From JBNKWA01 sp050299555 (GTDB lineage: Bacteria > Pseudomonadota > Alphaproteobacteria > Rhodobacterales > Rhodobacteraceae), in NCBI GenBank assembly GCA_050299555.1, contig JBNKWA010000072.1:1-64000 (forward strand): 64,000 bases of DNA. The letters are read 5' to 3'. Both the position numbers and the translations under genes were made by a program. Positions 34,169-43,609 of this stretch are shown one piece after another (the first letter of the stretch is position 1; every line of letters starts with the position of its first letter). Under the pieces are notes generated by a model. It had not been told where the DNA came from. It saw only the letters and a list, made by a program, of their open reading frames with translations, and did not search any database.

Positions 34169-35332
34169 CTACCGGCCGCTGCCGATGATCTCGGACAGCT
34201 CGTCCTGCGGGCGCCGCCGGGTCAGCGCCAGCAGCGCCCCCAGCGTCAGCCCCGCCGCGATCACCGACGACCCGCCATAGCTCACGAAGGGCAGCGTCAT
34301 GCCCTTGGGCGGCAGCAGCCGCGCCGCCACGCCGACATTGATCAGCGCCTGCAGCCCCACCAGCGCCGCCAGTCCGGTGCCCGCCAGCCGGATGAACGGA
34401 TCGCGCTCGCGCACCAGCCGGATCAGCGAGCGGATCACGATCACCGAGAACAGCGCCATGATCACCGCGCACATGACCAGCCCGTACTCCTCGGCCGCCA
34501 CCGCGACGATGAAGTCGGTATGGGCGTCCGGCAGCGACCACTTGACCGTGCCCTCGCCGACACCGACGCCGAACAACCCGCCCTCCTGGATGGCGCTGGC
34601 GGCATAGCCGATCTGGGTGGTGGGGTCGATCTCGGAGGCCAGGAAGCCATCGATGCGCCGCGCCACGTGGGACGAGTTGTTGTAGGCAAAGACCCCCGTC
34701 GCCACCACCGCCGCCGCTAGCCCGGTCATCAGCATGATCGGCGCCCCGGCGACGAAATACATCACCCCCCAGGCAGCCAGGATCAGCGCCGCCTGGCCGA
34801 AATCGGGCTGCAACGCCAGCATCAGCGCCAGAACCGCCGCCACGGCAAAGGACATCGTCCTGCCCGGCGGTCCGCCGATGTCGAAGCTCGCCGACATCAG
34901 CCACGCGGCGAAGACGGCAAAGCCCGGCTTCAGGAACTCCGAGGGCTGCACCGAGGCGAAGCCGAGCGAATACCAGCGCACCGCGCCCTTGCCGAAATCG
35001 GTACCGAGAACCGGCAGCAGCGCCACCGCCACCGCCGCGGCGGCAAAGCCCAGCACGCCGACGCGTCGCACCGTCAACGGCGACAGCATCGAGACCACCA
35101 GCATGGCAAGGATGCCGAAGCCGCCGAAGACCGCCTGCCGGGTGACGAAGTAGAACGGATCCAGCCCCTTGCGCGCTGCCAGCGGCGGCGAGGCGGCCAG
35201 CCCCAGCAGCAATCCGATCAGCAGAAGCCCGACAACCGCGAAAAGCGACCAGCGGTCGACGGTGCGCCACCATTGCGGGATGAGCGGCTCGCCCGGGCTG
35301 CGGGCGGCCGCGCCGAAGACCATGTCCGTCAC
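34169..35332 (-). CDS. ftsW: Peptidoglycan glycosyltransferase/division protein FtsW
   Basis: A SEDS-family multi-spanning polymerase of septal peptidoglycan, 387 residues with about ten helices. Diagnostic are QPSEFLKPGFAVFAAW, the QPDFGQAALIL segment with the essential Asp, GVGVGEGTVKWSLPDAHTDF and the LPFVSYGGSSVIAA end. The start is a GTG at 35332 (MTDMVFGAA) or the ATG nine bases inside. It is the first gene of the visible mur cluster. Confidence 0.96.
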   Translation of the reverse strand: MTDMVFGAAARSPGEPLIPQWWRTVDRWSLFAVVGLLLIGLLLGLAASPPLAARKGLDPFYFVTRQAVFGGFGILAMLVVSMLSPLTVRRVGVLGFAAAAVAVALLPVLGTDFGKGAVRWYSLGFASVQPSEFLKPGFAVFAAWLMSASFDIGGPPGRTMSFAVAAVLALMLALQPDFGQAALILAAWGVMYFVAGAPIMLMTGLAAAVVATGVFAYNNSSHVARRIDGFLASEIDPTTQIGYAASAIQEGGLFGVGVGEGTVKWSLPDAHTDFIVAVAAEEYGLVMCAVIMALFSVIVIRSLIRLVRERDPFIRLAGTGLAALVGLQALINVGVAARLLPPKGMTLPFVSYGGSSVIAAGLTLGALLALTRRRPQDELSEIIGSGR

Positions 35333-35551
35333 TGGCGCCTGCCCCTGATCATGCCTGCCGTCATCTGCCCCGGGGGTCTGCGCCGGATTTTCCGGTCTCC
35401 GCCCCTTGTTGGCCGCGAATCATAGCGGCTCGCGCGGCTTTGGGCCAGTGCGATGCACGGGCTACATGCGGGCCACGCACGATCTTGCCGGCAAAAATCC
35501 GCCCCGCGGGGCCGGCCGGCAGCAGCAAGGGCGCCGAAACGGCCGAACGGC

Positions 35552-37129
35552 TCAGTCCGCCGCCGTCTGCAGCGGCAGTTTCAGCGACTGGCCGGCACTG
35601 ACCTGATAGGGGCGCCCGATACCGTTCAGCTCGGCCAGAGCCTGCACCGTGGTATCATGCGCCGCGGCGACGTCGTAGAGGGTCTCGCCCTTGGCCACCT
35701 TGTAGGTGGTCGGCACCGTGACCGGCGGCGTCGGCTCGGCCAGCGACGAGGTGACCACCTCCTGCGGGCCGGTGGCCCAGCCTGCGCCCAGTGCCACGTT
35801 CAGCGTGATGTAGTCGAGCGCCAGCTGCCGGATGTTCGAGGCCAGCGTCGCCCGCGCCTCGCTGACCGAGCGCTCGGCGTCGATCACGTCGAGGATCGTC
35901 GCCTCGCCGCTCGCGGCAAGCTGCCGCGACAAATCGAGGTTGCTCTCGAAGCGCGACACCGCCCGGCGCGAGGCCGCCACCGCCTCGGCCGAACGGCCGA
36001 TCGAGGCCAGCGAGCTTTCCACCTCCTCGACGCCGGACAGCACGGCCTGCTTCCAGGCCAGATAGGCCCCGCGGGCGGCGGACTCGGCGACGCTGACCCG
36101 CGACCGCCGCAAGCCCTGGTCGAAGATCGGCAGGTTCAGCGCCGGGCCGAAGGACCAGCCGACGGTACCGTTGCCGTTGACATGGGTGGCGCTGAGCGAA
36201 CCGCCCAGAACCAGCGACGGGTAGAGATCGGCCGTCGCCACGCCGACATCGGCCACCGCGGCGGCATAGAGCCGCTCGGCACGGCGAACGTCGGGACGGT
36301 TGCGCACCAGGTCCGCCGGCACCCCGGCGCGGACGCTCTGGCCCGGAACCGGCTGCGACCCGGTGCCGAGACCGCCGAGCGTGCCCGCCGGGACCCCGAG
36401 CAGGGTCGCGATGCGGTTGCGCTGCGCGACGGCGCCGGCCTGCAACAGCGGGATCTGCGCCTCGGTCACGGCAATCAGCGCCTCGGCCTGGCCGAGATCG
36501 AGCTGGGTCGCCGAACCCGAGTCGAGCAGGGTGCGAACCTCGCTCGCCGTGCGCCGGCGCGACGTGAGGTCACGGCGGCGCAGCGCGATGCTTTCCTCGA
36601 AGAACCGCAGGCTGACATAGGCCGAGGCCAGATTGGACAGGAACACGGTACGGGCAGCGCCGGTATCGGCATAGGCCGCCTCGACCCGGGCCGCCGCCGC
36701 CTCGCGATCGCGCCGCGCCTCGCCGAAGAGGTCGATCAGCCACGACACACCAAAGGTGCCGTCGGTTTCGGTCGCCTCGACCAGCTCCGGCCCGCCCGAG
36801 CGCTCCACGGAGACATCCAGTGCGCTGTTCAGCACCACGCCAGAGCCACGCGCGCTAGCCTCGGCGGCGCGAACCCGCTCAAGCGCCTGCAGGATACCGA
36901 GGTTCTGTGCCAGGCCGCGATCCACCAGCCCGTTCAGCCCGCGATCGTGAAAACCCCGCCACCATTCGGCCATCGACAGGTCGGCCGGCGCCGCCTTGAC
37001 CGCCAGCGTATAGCCGCCCGGCAGGTCCATCGACGGTTCCTCATAGGTCGGCCCCACCGCACATCCCGCGACAAGCGCCGTCAACGCCGTGGCTCCCGCC
37101 AGGCGTCCCATCGCCCTCGATCTTTTCAT
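35552..37129 (-). CDS. NodT-family outer-membrane efflux lipoprotein with C-terminal LysM domain
   Basis: A 525-residue TolC-like outer-membrane channel of RND efflux systems. The N-terminal signal ends in a lipobox (ALVAGCAVGPTY), followed by two OEP repeats (about 50–260 and 265–455) with GVPADLVRNRPDVRRAE and FGPALNLPIFDQG. Unusually, the C-terminus (about 475–522) is a LysM peptidoglycan-binding domain (YKVAKGETLYDVAAAHDT, then LNGI and a KLPL end). Start MKRSRAMGR at 37129 fits the lipoprotein signal. No RND pump or adaptor genes are adjacent, so it may be an orphan channel fastened to the cell wall. Confidence 0.88.
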   Translation of the reverse strand: MKRSRAMGRLAGATALTALVAGCAVGPTYEEPSMDLPGGYTLAVKAAPADLSMAEWWRGFHDRGLNGLVDRGLAQNLGILQALERVRAAEASARGSGVVLNSALDVSVERSGGPELVEATETDGTFGVSWLIDLFGEARRDREAAAARVEAAYADTGAARTVFLSNLASAYVSLRFFEESIALRRRDLTSRRRTASEVRTLLDSGSATQLDLGQAEALIAVTEAQIPLLQAGAVAQRNRIATLLGVPAGTLGGLGTGSQPVPGQSVRAGVPADLVRNRPDVRRAERLYAAAVADVGVATADLYPSLVLGGSLSATHVNGNGTVGWSFGPALNLPIFDQGLRRSRVSVAESAARGAYLAWKQAVLSGVEEVESSLASIGRSAEAVAASRRAVSRFESNLDLSRQLAASGEATILDVIDAERSVSEARATLASNIRQLALDYITLNVALGAGWATGPQEVVTSSLAEPTPPVTVPTTYKVAKGETLYDVAAAHDTTVQALAELNGIGRPYQVSAGQSLKLPLQTAAD

Positions 37130-37362
37130 GGCACTGCCCTTCTGCCCGCTCGTCACACCCGTATCCGTTCAGCCTCGCGCCCCTTGTTCGTGCCGCGCCG
37201 GTTTCTTGGTGCCTGTCCGGTCGCGCCCACGGGGCCTTGCGGCATGGCCCGAAGGCCCGCCACTGGTTTCGCGCATGCTACAGCAGAATTCGCCTGCGGC
37301 AAGCTCGGACCTCAAACCCCCGCCGACTGTGGCAGAAAAGCCAACCACTTGCGGGGCAGAGT

Positions 37363-37824
37363 TCAGGCAAGCGCAGCCGCGCGCCGGGCCAGGCTTTCGG
37401 GTGGCCAGTGCTCGCTGCGGCGGTAAAATTCCGCCATCGCCGGCACGCCCTCGGGCAGGATCACCCAAGGCAGCTTGGTCGAGGTGAAGATGTGGATGTC
37501 CGGCGGACAGGCGGCCGGCTCCTCCAGGGTGCCGACCCGCACGAAGCGGAACTTCGGCCCGGCGCCGGAATAGACGCTCCAGACCGCCACCCTGCAACGC
37601 GGGCAGCGGGCGACGATCTGGCCCTTGCCGCTGGCCGAGGGCGTGTCGACCTGCTCGGGCGTGCCGGCCAGAAGCTCGACACGGGACGCCTCGATCAGCG
37701 CGTTCAGCACGAACGCCGAGCCGGTCTCGCGCTGGCACCAGGTGCAGTGGCAGCAATGGGTGAAAAGCGGCCTGTCGGTGAGGCGGTAACGCACCTCACC
37801 GCAGGTGCAGCGTCCCTGAAGCAT
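37363..37824 (-). CDS. GFA-family glutathione-dependent formaldehyde-activating-like protein
   Basis: A 153-residue zinc protein of the GFA/CENP-V fold. Zinc cysteines are in GRCTCGEVRYRL, HCCHCTWCQRETG and ARCPRCRVAVWS. Family members include the formaldehyde–glutathione adduct enzyme, but many homologues have unknown substrates and this one is a generic member. It is a single gene, with 230 bp between it and the NodT-like gene downstream. Confidence 0.85.
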   Translation of the reverse strand: MLQGRCTCGEVRYRLTDRPLFTHCCHCTWCQRETGSAFVLNALIEASRVELLAGTPEQVDTPSASGKGQIVARCPRCRVAVWSVYSGAGPKFRFVRVGTLEEPAACPPDIHIFTSTKLPWVILPEGVPAMAEFYRRSEHWPPESLARRAAALA

Positions 37825-37891
37825 CGCGTCCCCTTCTGGCGACCCGTGATGGGCCGCCAGTCTGCATCACCGGGGCAGCGTTGTCACCGGA

Positions 37892-40645
37892 TCAGGCGAC
37901 GTCGAAGCCGAAGTCGGTCGTCTCGGTGTTCCAGCCCTCGATGTCGAACTCCTCGTCGAACAGCGTTGCCAGCCGCACGTCCTCGAGCAGCGAGAAGGTG
38001 TCGCCGAACAGGAACTGGTCATTGTTGCCGTCGACCGAGGGGATCAGCCCGTCGAACAGGCTGAAGGTTGGCCCGTCGAAGAAGTCCGAGGTGATGCTGC
38101 CGGTCAGGCGCAGAAGACCGGCGAACAGGTCGAGGTCGAGCCCGAGCCAGGAATCGTTGGCGAAAAGCGCGTCCATGTCGACATCCACCGACACGTCCAC
38201 CAGCCCGTCGGCATTGCCGTCCACGTCGGGATCGAAGGCCGAGGTGGTGGGCGTGTTGATGGTGATGTCGTCGCCAAGCTTGAAGCCGGTGATGGTCGAG
38301 CCATCCTCGAGCGTGGCGATCAGCGGCAGATCGACGATGGAAAGCGAGAAATCCTGGACCGCCTTCAGCGTGGTGATCAGGTCCACCGCCACCAGGTCCC
38401 AGGTGATCTCGTATCCCAGGAGGTTGACGCCGGCGCCGGCGATGTCGATCCCGAAGCCGTCCTCGATGGTCTCGCCGAAGCTGATCGGAACACCGGTTGC
38501 CGCGCCGATGATCTCGGCCACGATGGCGTCGACATCGACCGTCAGCACCGCCACGTCGTCCTCGCCCGAGCTTTCCAGCACGTTCGGGTCGGCGGTCGGC
38601 GTGCCGGTGGTGTTGATGACCGGGAAGCCGAGGCTGAGCGACCCGAAGCCGCCAAGGTCGATATCGTCGATGGACAGGTCCGAGCCGTCGGCGTCGAAGA
38701 TGTTGAAGCCCGGCTCGCCCTCGTGCCCGGTGAAGCCGGCGATGTTGCCGGTATCGATGTTCCAGACGTTGAAGCTGGTACCGCCGCCGAAGGTGGACGA
38801 GGTGATCCCGATATTCAGGTCGGTATCGAGGTCGAAGACGAAGTCGAGCCCGAAATTCACGTTCGGCGACATGGTCGAGAAGGTGGCGCCGCCATCGACC
38901 GAGTAAACGCTGCCCACGGTGAAGGTCTCGCCGTTCTCCACCTGCCGCGGCGCGGTGAACATCACGTCGACCGGAACCGAGGCATCGACCTCGCCCGAGT
39001 TGAACGAGAAGTAGGGCTGCAGGCCGACCTTGGCCGCGAAGGAGCCGGTGGTCGACAGCCCCGGCGTGGTGATCGAGCTCGGCAGGTCGACATCGTGGTC
39101 GCAATCGCCGCCGAAGATCTCGGCGATGCCGCAGCCGATATCGGCCAGAACCTGGCCCACCGCTTCGATGGCATCGAGCAGCCCTTCGAGCACCGAGCCG
39201 CTAAAGGTGTGCTGCGGGACGATGGTGGCGTTGAGGCTTTGCACACCGGTGTCAAAGCCGAAGAACGGCAGTTCGGGCTGGAACATCAGCGCCTCGCCGG
39301 TACCGAACATCGACTGGTCGTTGGTCACGAACAGCAGGCTGTCGCTGGTGACCACCGGCGCGTCGTCGCTGCCGATAACGGTAATGGTGACCGTCTTGGG
39401 GTCCGATGTGTCGGACTCTTCGGTTCCCGTCGGGCTGGTGCCGACGCCGCTGTCGTCCATGGCCACGTACTGGAACGTCACGTCCCGGGTCTCGCCGGAA
39501 TCGAGGAACTGGAAGTTGTCCAGCGGATTGAAGGTGAAGGTCCCGTCGCCGTTGTTGGTGACCGCCCCGTACTGGTTGCCGAAGGCGTCGGTGGGGTCGG
39601 AAACGATGACGAAGGACAGCACGTCGCCGTCGTCGATATCGGTGCCGACGAAACTCCCCGTCACGCCGTCGCCGACAAGGGTGGGATCGTGCGGATCGCT
39701 GGCATCGTCCTCGCCGACAACCGCCGCGACGTCGAAGGCGACCGGCTGGTCGTTCTGCCCATCGATGGTCAGCACGACGTCGGCGGTGGCCAGATCGCCT
39801 ACGGTCGACACCGTCTCATAGGTAAAGCTGTAGGTCTTGATATCGTCATGGGCCAGCCGGTCCACGTCGGCCCCGTCGGCGACGAAGGTGGCAAAGCCGT
39901 CATCGCTCACCGTGAGCGTGCCCAGCGCCAGCCCGTCGATGACGATATTGCGCTGGAACCCGCCAGCGATGGCGGTCAGATCGCCGGCATCGTCGACAAC
40001 CGAGATGACCGTCTTGCGGCTGCCGTCGGCCTGGGTGCCGTTGGTGTCGTTGGCCAGAAGGTCCGAGGTGCCCTGGTCGTTCTCGTCCACCTCCCAGGCA
40101 TCGTTGCGGGCCACGCCGCTGGCATCGCCGGCAATCTTGGCGCCATCGTCCCGCGCCTCCTCGGTGCCCACCGAAGTGTAGCGAATGCCGAAATCGGCCA
40201 GATCGAGGCTGTCGAGCGACAGCGGGCCGGTGGCCGATGACAGGATGAAACTCGTCGAGGTGATATCGTCCTGGCCAATTCCTTCGGTGCCGAATTCCAC
40301 GCCGACATCGAACTTGCCCTGCTCGTGCACCACGTCGCCCTTGACGTTGGCATCGCCCTGGACCCGGTCGATCGACTGCTCGCCAAAGGCGGTACCGGTC
40401 ACCGTGCCATCGGCGCTGGTGATGGAAAGTCCGGCGCTGTCCGCATCGACCGCGCTGAGGTCAAAGAACAGCCCGCGCAGGTCACCAAGCAGTGCGCCGC
40501 CAAGGGCCATGATCTCGAAGCTGAGCGTGCCGTCGCTCAGCTCGGTGATTTCCACAAGGGTATCGACCGGTCCCTCGACCGTGAAGGTGATGCTGCGCGC
40601 CAACTGTTTTCCTCCCAGGGTTGTAGTTTTTCTTGAAAACACCAT
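37892..40645 (-). CDS. Large acidic VCBS/cadherin-like secreted protein
   Basis: A 917-residue, strongly Asp/Gly-rich protein with no N-terminal signal peptide. It contains VCBS/cadherin-like beta-sandwich units: NDAWEVDENDQGTSDLLAND, TVSDDGFATFVADGADVD, LTIDGQNDQPVAFD, YGAVTNNGDGTFTFNPLD and GSDDAPVV. The C-terminal 450 residues form a further beta-rich region of no known family, ending in NTETTDFGFDVA. Lack of a signal peptide, low basic content and the repeats fit a type I secreted adhesin, but no secretion genes are nearby. The ATG at 40645 follows an A/T-rich stretch that may hold its promoter. Confidence 0.8.
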   Translation of the reverse strand: MVFSRKTTTLGGKQLARSITFTVEGPVDTLVEITELSDGTLSFEIMALGGALLGDLRGLFFDLSAVDADSAGLSITSADGTVTGTAFGEQSIDRVQGDANVKGDVVHEQGKFDVGVEFGTEGIGQDDITSTSFILSSATGPLSLDSLDLADFGIRYTSVGTEEARDDGAKIAGDASGVARNDAWEVDENDQGTSDLLANDTNGTQADGSRKTVISVVDDAGDLTAIAGGFQRNIVIDGLALGTLTVSDDGFATFVADGADVDRLAHDDIKTYSFTYETVSTVGDLATADVVLTIDGQNDQPVAFDVAAVVGEDDASDPHDPTLVGDGVTGSFVGTDIDDGDVLSFVIVSDPTDAFGNQYGAVTNNGDGTFTFNPLDNFQFLDSGETRDVTFQYVAMDDSGVGTSPTGTEESDTSDPKTVTITVIGSDDAPVVTSDSLLFVTNDQSMFGTGEALMFQPELPFFGFDTGVQSLNATIVPQHTFSGSVLEGLLDAIEAVGQVLADIGCGIAEIFGGDCDHDVDLPSSITTPGLSTTGSFAAKVGLQPYFSFNSGEVDASVPVDVMFTAPRQVENGETFTVGSVYSVDGGATFSTMSPNVNFGLDFVFDLDTDLNIGITSSTFGGGTSFNVWNIDTGNIAGFTGHEGEPGFNIFDADGSDLSIDDIDLGGFGSLSLGFPVINTTGTPTADPNVLESSGEDDVAVLTVDVDAIVAEIIGAATGVPISFGETIEDGFGIDIAGAGVNLLGYEITWDLVAVDLITTLKAVQDFSLSIVDLPLIATLEDGSTITGFKLGDDITINTPTTSAFDPDVDGNADGLVDVSVDVDMDALFANDSWLGLDLDLFAGLLRLTGSITSDFFDGPTFSLFDGLIPSVDGNNDQFLFGDTFSLLEDVRLATLFDEEFDIEGWNTETTDFGFDVA

Positions 40646-40969
40646 GCATTAAAAAAGGCTAAATTTGTAGTTTTCTTTCGCGCTTGTCCGCGGTCACGTC
40701 CAGCCAGCGTGCGGTTCGAATGGTCCGGACGTCCGCTTCGGCGCTTCACGCAGCGTCCAGAAGCCTGATTTTGCAGCAAAAAAACGCCGCTGGCGACTCT
40801 GGCGGTCCGGGGCGTCACCGAGGCCATGAGGCGGATCAGGTCACAGCGAACCGAGGCGCAAACGCCGCCCCGCGCACACGGCGCCGGCCGGAACGGCGAG
40901 GGCCGCCCCATCACCAGGCTGCGGCGACGGGACGGCCCACTATCGAAATAGTTGTCGGTCGGCGGCCGG
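40646..40969. other. 324-bp gene-free region between tupA and the VCBS-like gene
   Basis: No protein-like frame is supported. The part next to the VCBS-like gene (40620–40690) is A/T-rich relative to the genome and is the likely promoter region. A short terminator-like hairpin is at 40778–40795. The rest is unremarkable GC-rich DNA. Confidence 0.6.
40778..40795 (-). terminator. Possible terminator downstream of tupA
   Basis: On the minus strand CGCC-AGC-GGCG is followed by seven T residues. The stem is only four pairs, but the T-tract is the clearest one in this GC-rich area. It lies 174 bp after the tupA stop. Confidence 0.5.
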
Positions 40970-41791
40970 TCAGTCCACGGCGTTGGGATAGAAAAGCTGC
41001 TGCCCGTCGATCTTGAAGTCGGCGATCAGCTGCTGGCCGTGCTCGCCGGTCAGCCAATCGATGAACGTCTGCCCCGCCTCGACCTTCACATGCGGGTACT
41101 TCTCGGGGTTCACCAGGATGATGCCGTACTGGTTGAACAGCGCCGGATCACCCTCGAACAGAATCTTGCTCTCGCCCTTGTCCGCATAGGCCGCCCAGGT
41201 GGCCCGATCCGACAGGGTGTAGCCGCCCAGCTCGACGGCGATGCGGATGGTCGCGCCCATGCCCGAGCCGGTCTCGCGATACCACTCCTGCCCGGCCGGC
41301 GCGGCGCCAATCCGGGACCACAGGGCCAACTCGGCCTTGTTGGTGCCCGAATCGTCGCCGCGCGAGACAAACGGAGCGGCCCCCACCGCCAGCCTTTTCA
41401 GGGCATCCTCCAACCCATCCGCCTCGGCCAGTCCGGCCGGATCGCTGGACGGGCCGATCAGGACGAAATCGTTGTACATCAGGTCCTTGCGCTCGACGCC
41501 AAAGCCGTCAGCGACGAACTTCTCCTCGTCCGGCTTGGCGTGAACCAAGAGCACGTCGGCATCGCCGTTTGCGGCATTGCGGATCGCCTGCCCGGTGCCC
41601 ACCGCCACCACATTGACCTTGATCCCGGTCTCTCCGGTGAAGATCGGCAGGATATAGTCGTAAAAGCCGGAATTGTCGGTGGACGTGGTCGACTGGACGA
41701 GGATAGCGTCGTCCTGAGCCATGACCGGAACCGGCGACAATAGGGCCAGAACGGCCGCAAACTTCAGCAATTGGCGACGAAACATTCGCAT
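40970..41791 (-). CDS. tupA: Tungstate-type ABC transporter substrate-binding protein (TupA-like)
   Basis: A 273-residue periplasmic binding protein with a signal peptide (MRMFRRQLLKFAAVLALLSP, cut near VMAQ). The mature N-terminus ILVQSTTSTDNSGFYDYILP contains the TTS oxyanion-binding motif characteristic of TupA-like proteins, followed by VVAVGTGQAIRNAANGDADV and RGDDSGTNKAELALW. No TupB permease or TupC ATPase is adjacent, which is unusual. It is divergent from a ModE-type regulator and a ModE-type operator lies between them. Sulphate or phosphate binding is less likely given that context. Confidence 0.85.
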   Translation of the reverse strand: MRMFRRQLLKFAAVLALLSPVPVMAQDDAILVQSTTSTDNSGFYDYILPIFTGETGIKVNVVAVGTGQAIRNAANGDADVLLVHAKPDEEKFVADGFGVERKDLMYNDFVLIGPSSDPAGLAEADGLEDALKRLAVGAAPFVSRGDDSGTNKAELALWSRIGAAPAGQEWYRETGSGMGATIRIAVELGGYTLSDRATWAAYADKGESKILFEGDPALFNQYGIILVNPEKYPHVKVEAGQTFIDWLTGEHGQQLIADFKIDGQQLFYPNAVD

Positions 41792-41798
41792 CGCTCCC

Positions 41799-41822
41799 CG
41801 TTATGATGATTTGAGCATAACG
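41799..41822. promoter_or_regulatory. ModE-type operator between tupA and a ModE-like regulator gene
   Basis: A 24-bp inverted repeat with arms CGTTATG (41799–41805) and CATAACG (41816–41822). Arm sequence and length match the E. coli ModE box architecture (CGNTAT-N12-ATANCG). It begins 8 bp upstream of the tupA start, placing it in its promoter or leader, and within the control region of the divergent regulator. Confidence 0.75.
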
Positions 41823-41875
41823 TATAGCCGCGGTTGCGGAAGGGGCAACTGGATTTTGGTAGGGGGTCCCGGATC

Positions 41876-42259
41876 GTGACCGGGGCGCGCCGCAAGCCGG
41901 TCCCCGAAGGGGTGCACGCCAAACCGGGGCTGCGGGTGAAGTATTTCATCCGCGAGGACATGATCGGCGCCGGCAAGATCGAGCTTCTGCGCCAGATCGC
42001 CGAAACCGGGTCGATCTCGGCCGCGGCGCGGACCATGGGCATGGGCTACCGCCGCGCCTGGTTCCTGCTCGACTCCCTGCAATCGTGCTTTGACGGGCCG
42101 CTGGTGGTCACCGAACGCGGCGGCAAGGCAAGCGGCGGGGCTAGGCTGACACCGCTCGGGCAGGAGCTGATCACCCGCCACGCCACCATGCAGGCGCAAG
42201 TCTCGGGGACCGCAGCCGACTTTCTCGCCTGGCTGGGCCAGCGGCAGCGCCGCGACTAG
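41876..42259 (+). CDS. ModE-type (LysR-like wHTH) molybdate/tungstate-responsive regulator
   Basis: A 127-residue winged-helix protein equal to the N-terminal DNA-binding domain of ModE, without the C-terminal MOP metal-binding domains. The helix-turn-helix is IAETGSISAAARTMGMGYRRAW, here cited in two parts: IAETGSISAAARTMG and MGYRRAWFLLDSL; the GGKASGGARLTPLGQEL wing follows. A TTG start at 41834 would give 14 more residues, but the GTG at 41876 has a G-rich site 9 bp upstream and leaves the operator in non-coding DNA. It is divergent from tupA and likely controls it, with the box at 41799–41822. Confidence 0.8.
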   Translation: MTGARRKPVPEGVHAKPGLRVKYFIREDMIGAGKIELLRQIAETGSISAAARTMGMGYRRAWFLLDSLQSCFDGPLVVTERGGKASGGARLTPLGQELITRHATMQAQVSGTAADFLAWLGQRQRRD

Positions 42260-42268
42260 ACCGGTGAT

Positions 42269-43174
42269 CTACTCGGCCGCCATCCGCGCCGGCGCACCAT
42301 AGGCGGTGCGGATCATGCCGGCCAGCGCCTCCACCGGCAGGCCGCTGGCACCGCTGCAGCGATAGAGGTTGATGCGCATGCCGGGCAGCGGCGGCAGCGT
42401 GCCGTCGTCCGGCACCGGCTCGACATCCTCGGGCTGCGTGCCCCGCAGCAGCACGCCGACGGCAAGATCGGCGGCGACCGTCACCTCGATGGCGCGGTCC
42501 GAACCGGTATCGACCGCCAGCTCCCAGGGGATGCCGGCCTGGTCCAGCGCCTCGCGCGCGATCGGCCGGAAGATGCAGTTGGCGCTCGATGCGATCCGCA
42601 GCGGCCGGCTCTTCCATGCCGTGCCGCCCACCGCGCCGATCCAGGTCAGCGGGATCACCGCAAGGGTCTCGCCGCCGGAATCGATCTCGCGCTCGGTGGT
42701 CAGGAACAGGTCCAGCTCGCCGCGCTCGGCCAGGACCTTCAGGTTGTTGGTGTGCGACGAGACCAGATGCAGCTTGACGCGCGGATATTCGCAGGCCAGC
42801 CGGCGCATGATCTGCGGCATGTGCGGATAGACGATGTCACAGGGCACACCCAGGCGAAGCTCGCCCTCGAAGCCGTCGTCTATCATCCGCGCCCAGATCT
42901 CGTCGTTCAGGGCCAGCATCCGCTGGCCATAGGTCAATAGCTGCTCGCCCTGCGGGGTGGTGGTGATGCCGCGGCCGGAGCGGTCGAGCAGCGGCTGGCC
43001 CAGCGCCTCCTCCAGCCGCTTGAGCTGCATCGACACCGCCGATTGCGTCAGGTTCAGCACCCGCGCGGCGCGGGTGACACCGCCGGTCTCGGCGACGGTC
43101 ACGAACGAGCGCAGGGCGGTGAGATCGAGGTTTCGCGACATATCAAGATCCGTGATCGCATCCGTGACAAACAT
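42269..43174 (-). CDS. LysR-family transcriptional regulator
   Basis: A 301-residue LTTR. The N-terminal helix-turn-helix is GGVTRAARVLNLTQSAVSMQ, then LKRLEEALGQPLLDRSGRG, and the remaining 210 residues are the inducer-binding domain (LRLGVPCDIVYPHMPQIMRR in part). The ATG at 43174 has an AAGGGA ribosome site six bases upstream; the common family-like start MSRNLDL at 43141 lacks one. It is convergent with the ModE-like gene (9-bp gap) and divergent from the DUF1127 gene, which it may regulate. Effector unknown. Confidence 0.9.
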   Translation of the reverse strand: MFVTDAITDLDMSRNLDLTALRSFVTVAETGGVTRAARVLNLTQSAVSMQLKRLEEALGQPLLDRSGRGITTTPQGEQLLTYGQRMLALNDEIWARMIDDGFEGELRLGVPCDIVYPHMPQIMRRLACEYPRVKLHLVSSHTNNLKVLAERGELDLFLTTEREIDSGGETLAVIPLTWIGAVGGTAWKSRPLRIASSANCIFRPIAREALDQAGIPWELAVDTGSDRAIEVTVAADLAVGVLLRGTQPEDVEPVPDDGTLPPLPGMRINLYRCSGASGLPVEALAGMIRTAYGAPARMAAE

Positions 43175-43262
43175 TCGTTTCCCTTATGCGCCAGGCCTTG
43201 TCATATATCAAGCATCGAAATGAGGCGGTGAGAAACATTCACCGAATGTGATGGAGGTTCCA

Positions 43263-43511
43263 ATGACCAACTCTGTAGCACAGCGCCAGGAATGCCTTGG
43301 CCTTGGCCGCACCCGCCCGGTCGGTGGCCCCATCGCCTCCGTCCGGTCGCTGTTCAGGCGCCTGATCGAAGCCGAGGCGCGTTGGGCCGACGCTCGCCGC
43401 CTGGCTGAGATGGACGACAGCCGGCTCGACGACATGGGGCTGTACCGGCGCCCGGACGGCCGCATCGACCGCCGTGCGGGATGGGATGCCCCGCGGCACT
43501 TCTTCCGCTGA
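43263..43511 (+). CDS. DUF1127 small protein
   Basis: An 82-residue protein with the DUF1127 motif near its end: RRLAEMDDSRLDDMGLYR. Family members are short, Arg-rich and sometimes bind RNA or affect phosphate and stress responses; the role here is unknown. A GGAGG ribosome site at 43253–43257 lies 5 bases before the ATG at 43263. It is divergent from the LysR gene and is followed by the R1/R2 repeat island. Confidence 0.8.
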   Translation: MTNSVAQRQECLGLGRTRPVGGPIASVRSLFRRLIEAEARWADARRLAEMDDSRLDDMGLYRRPDGRIDRRAGWDAPRHFFR

Positions 43512-43609
43512 GGCGGCGCCCAGGCGCGCGCATCCCCCCTCTCCGCCCGCGGGGAGGGGAAACCCGATCGCCGGTGAGGTTCAGCCGCCAGCAAACGGTC
43601 GCTGAAAGC

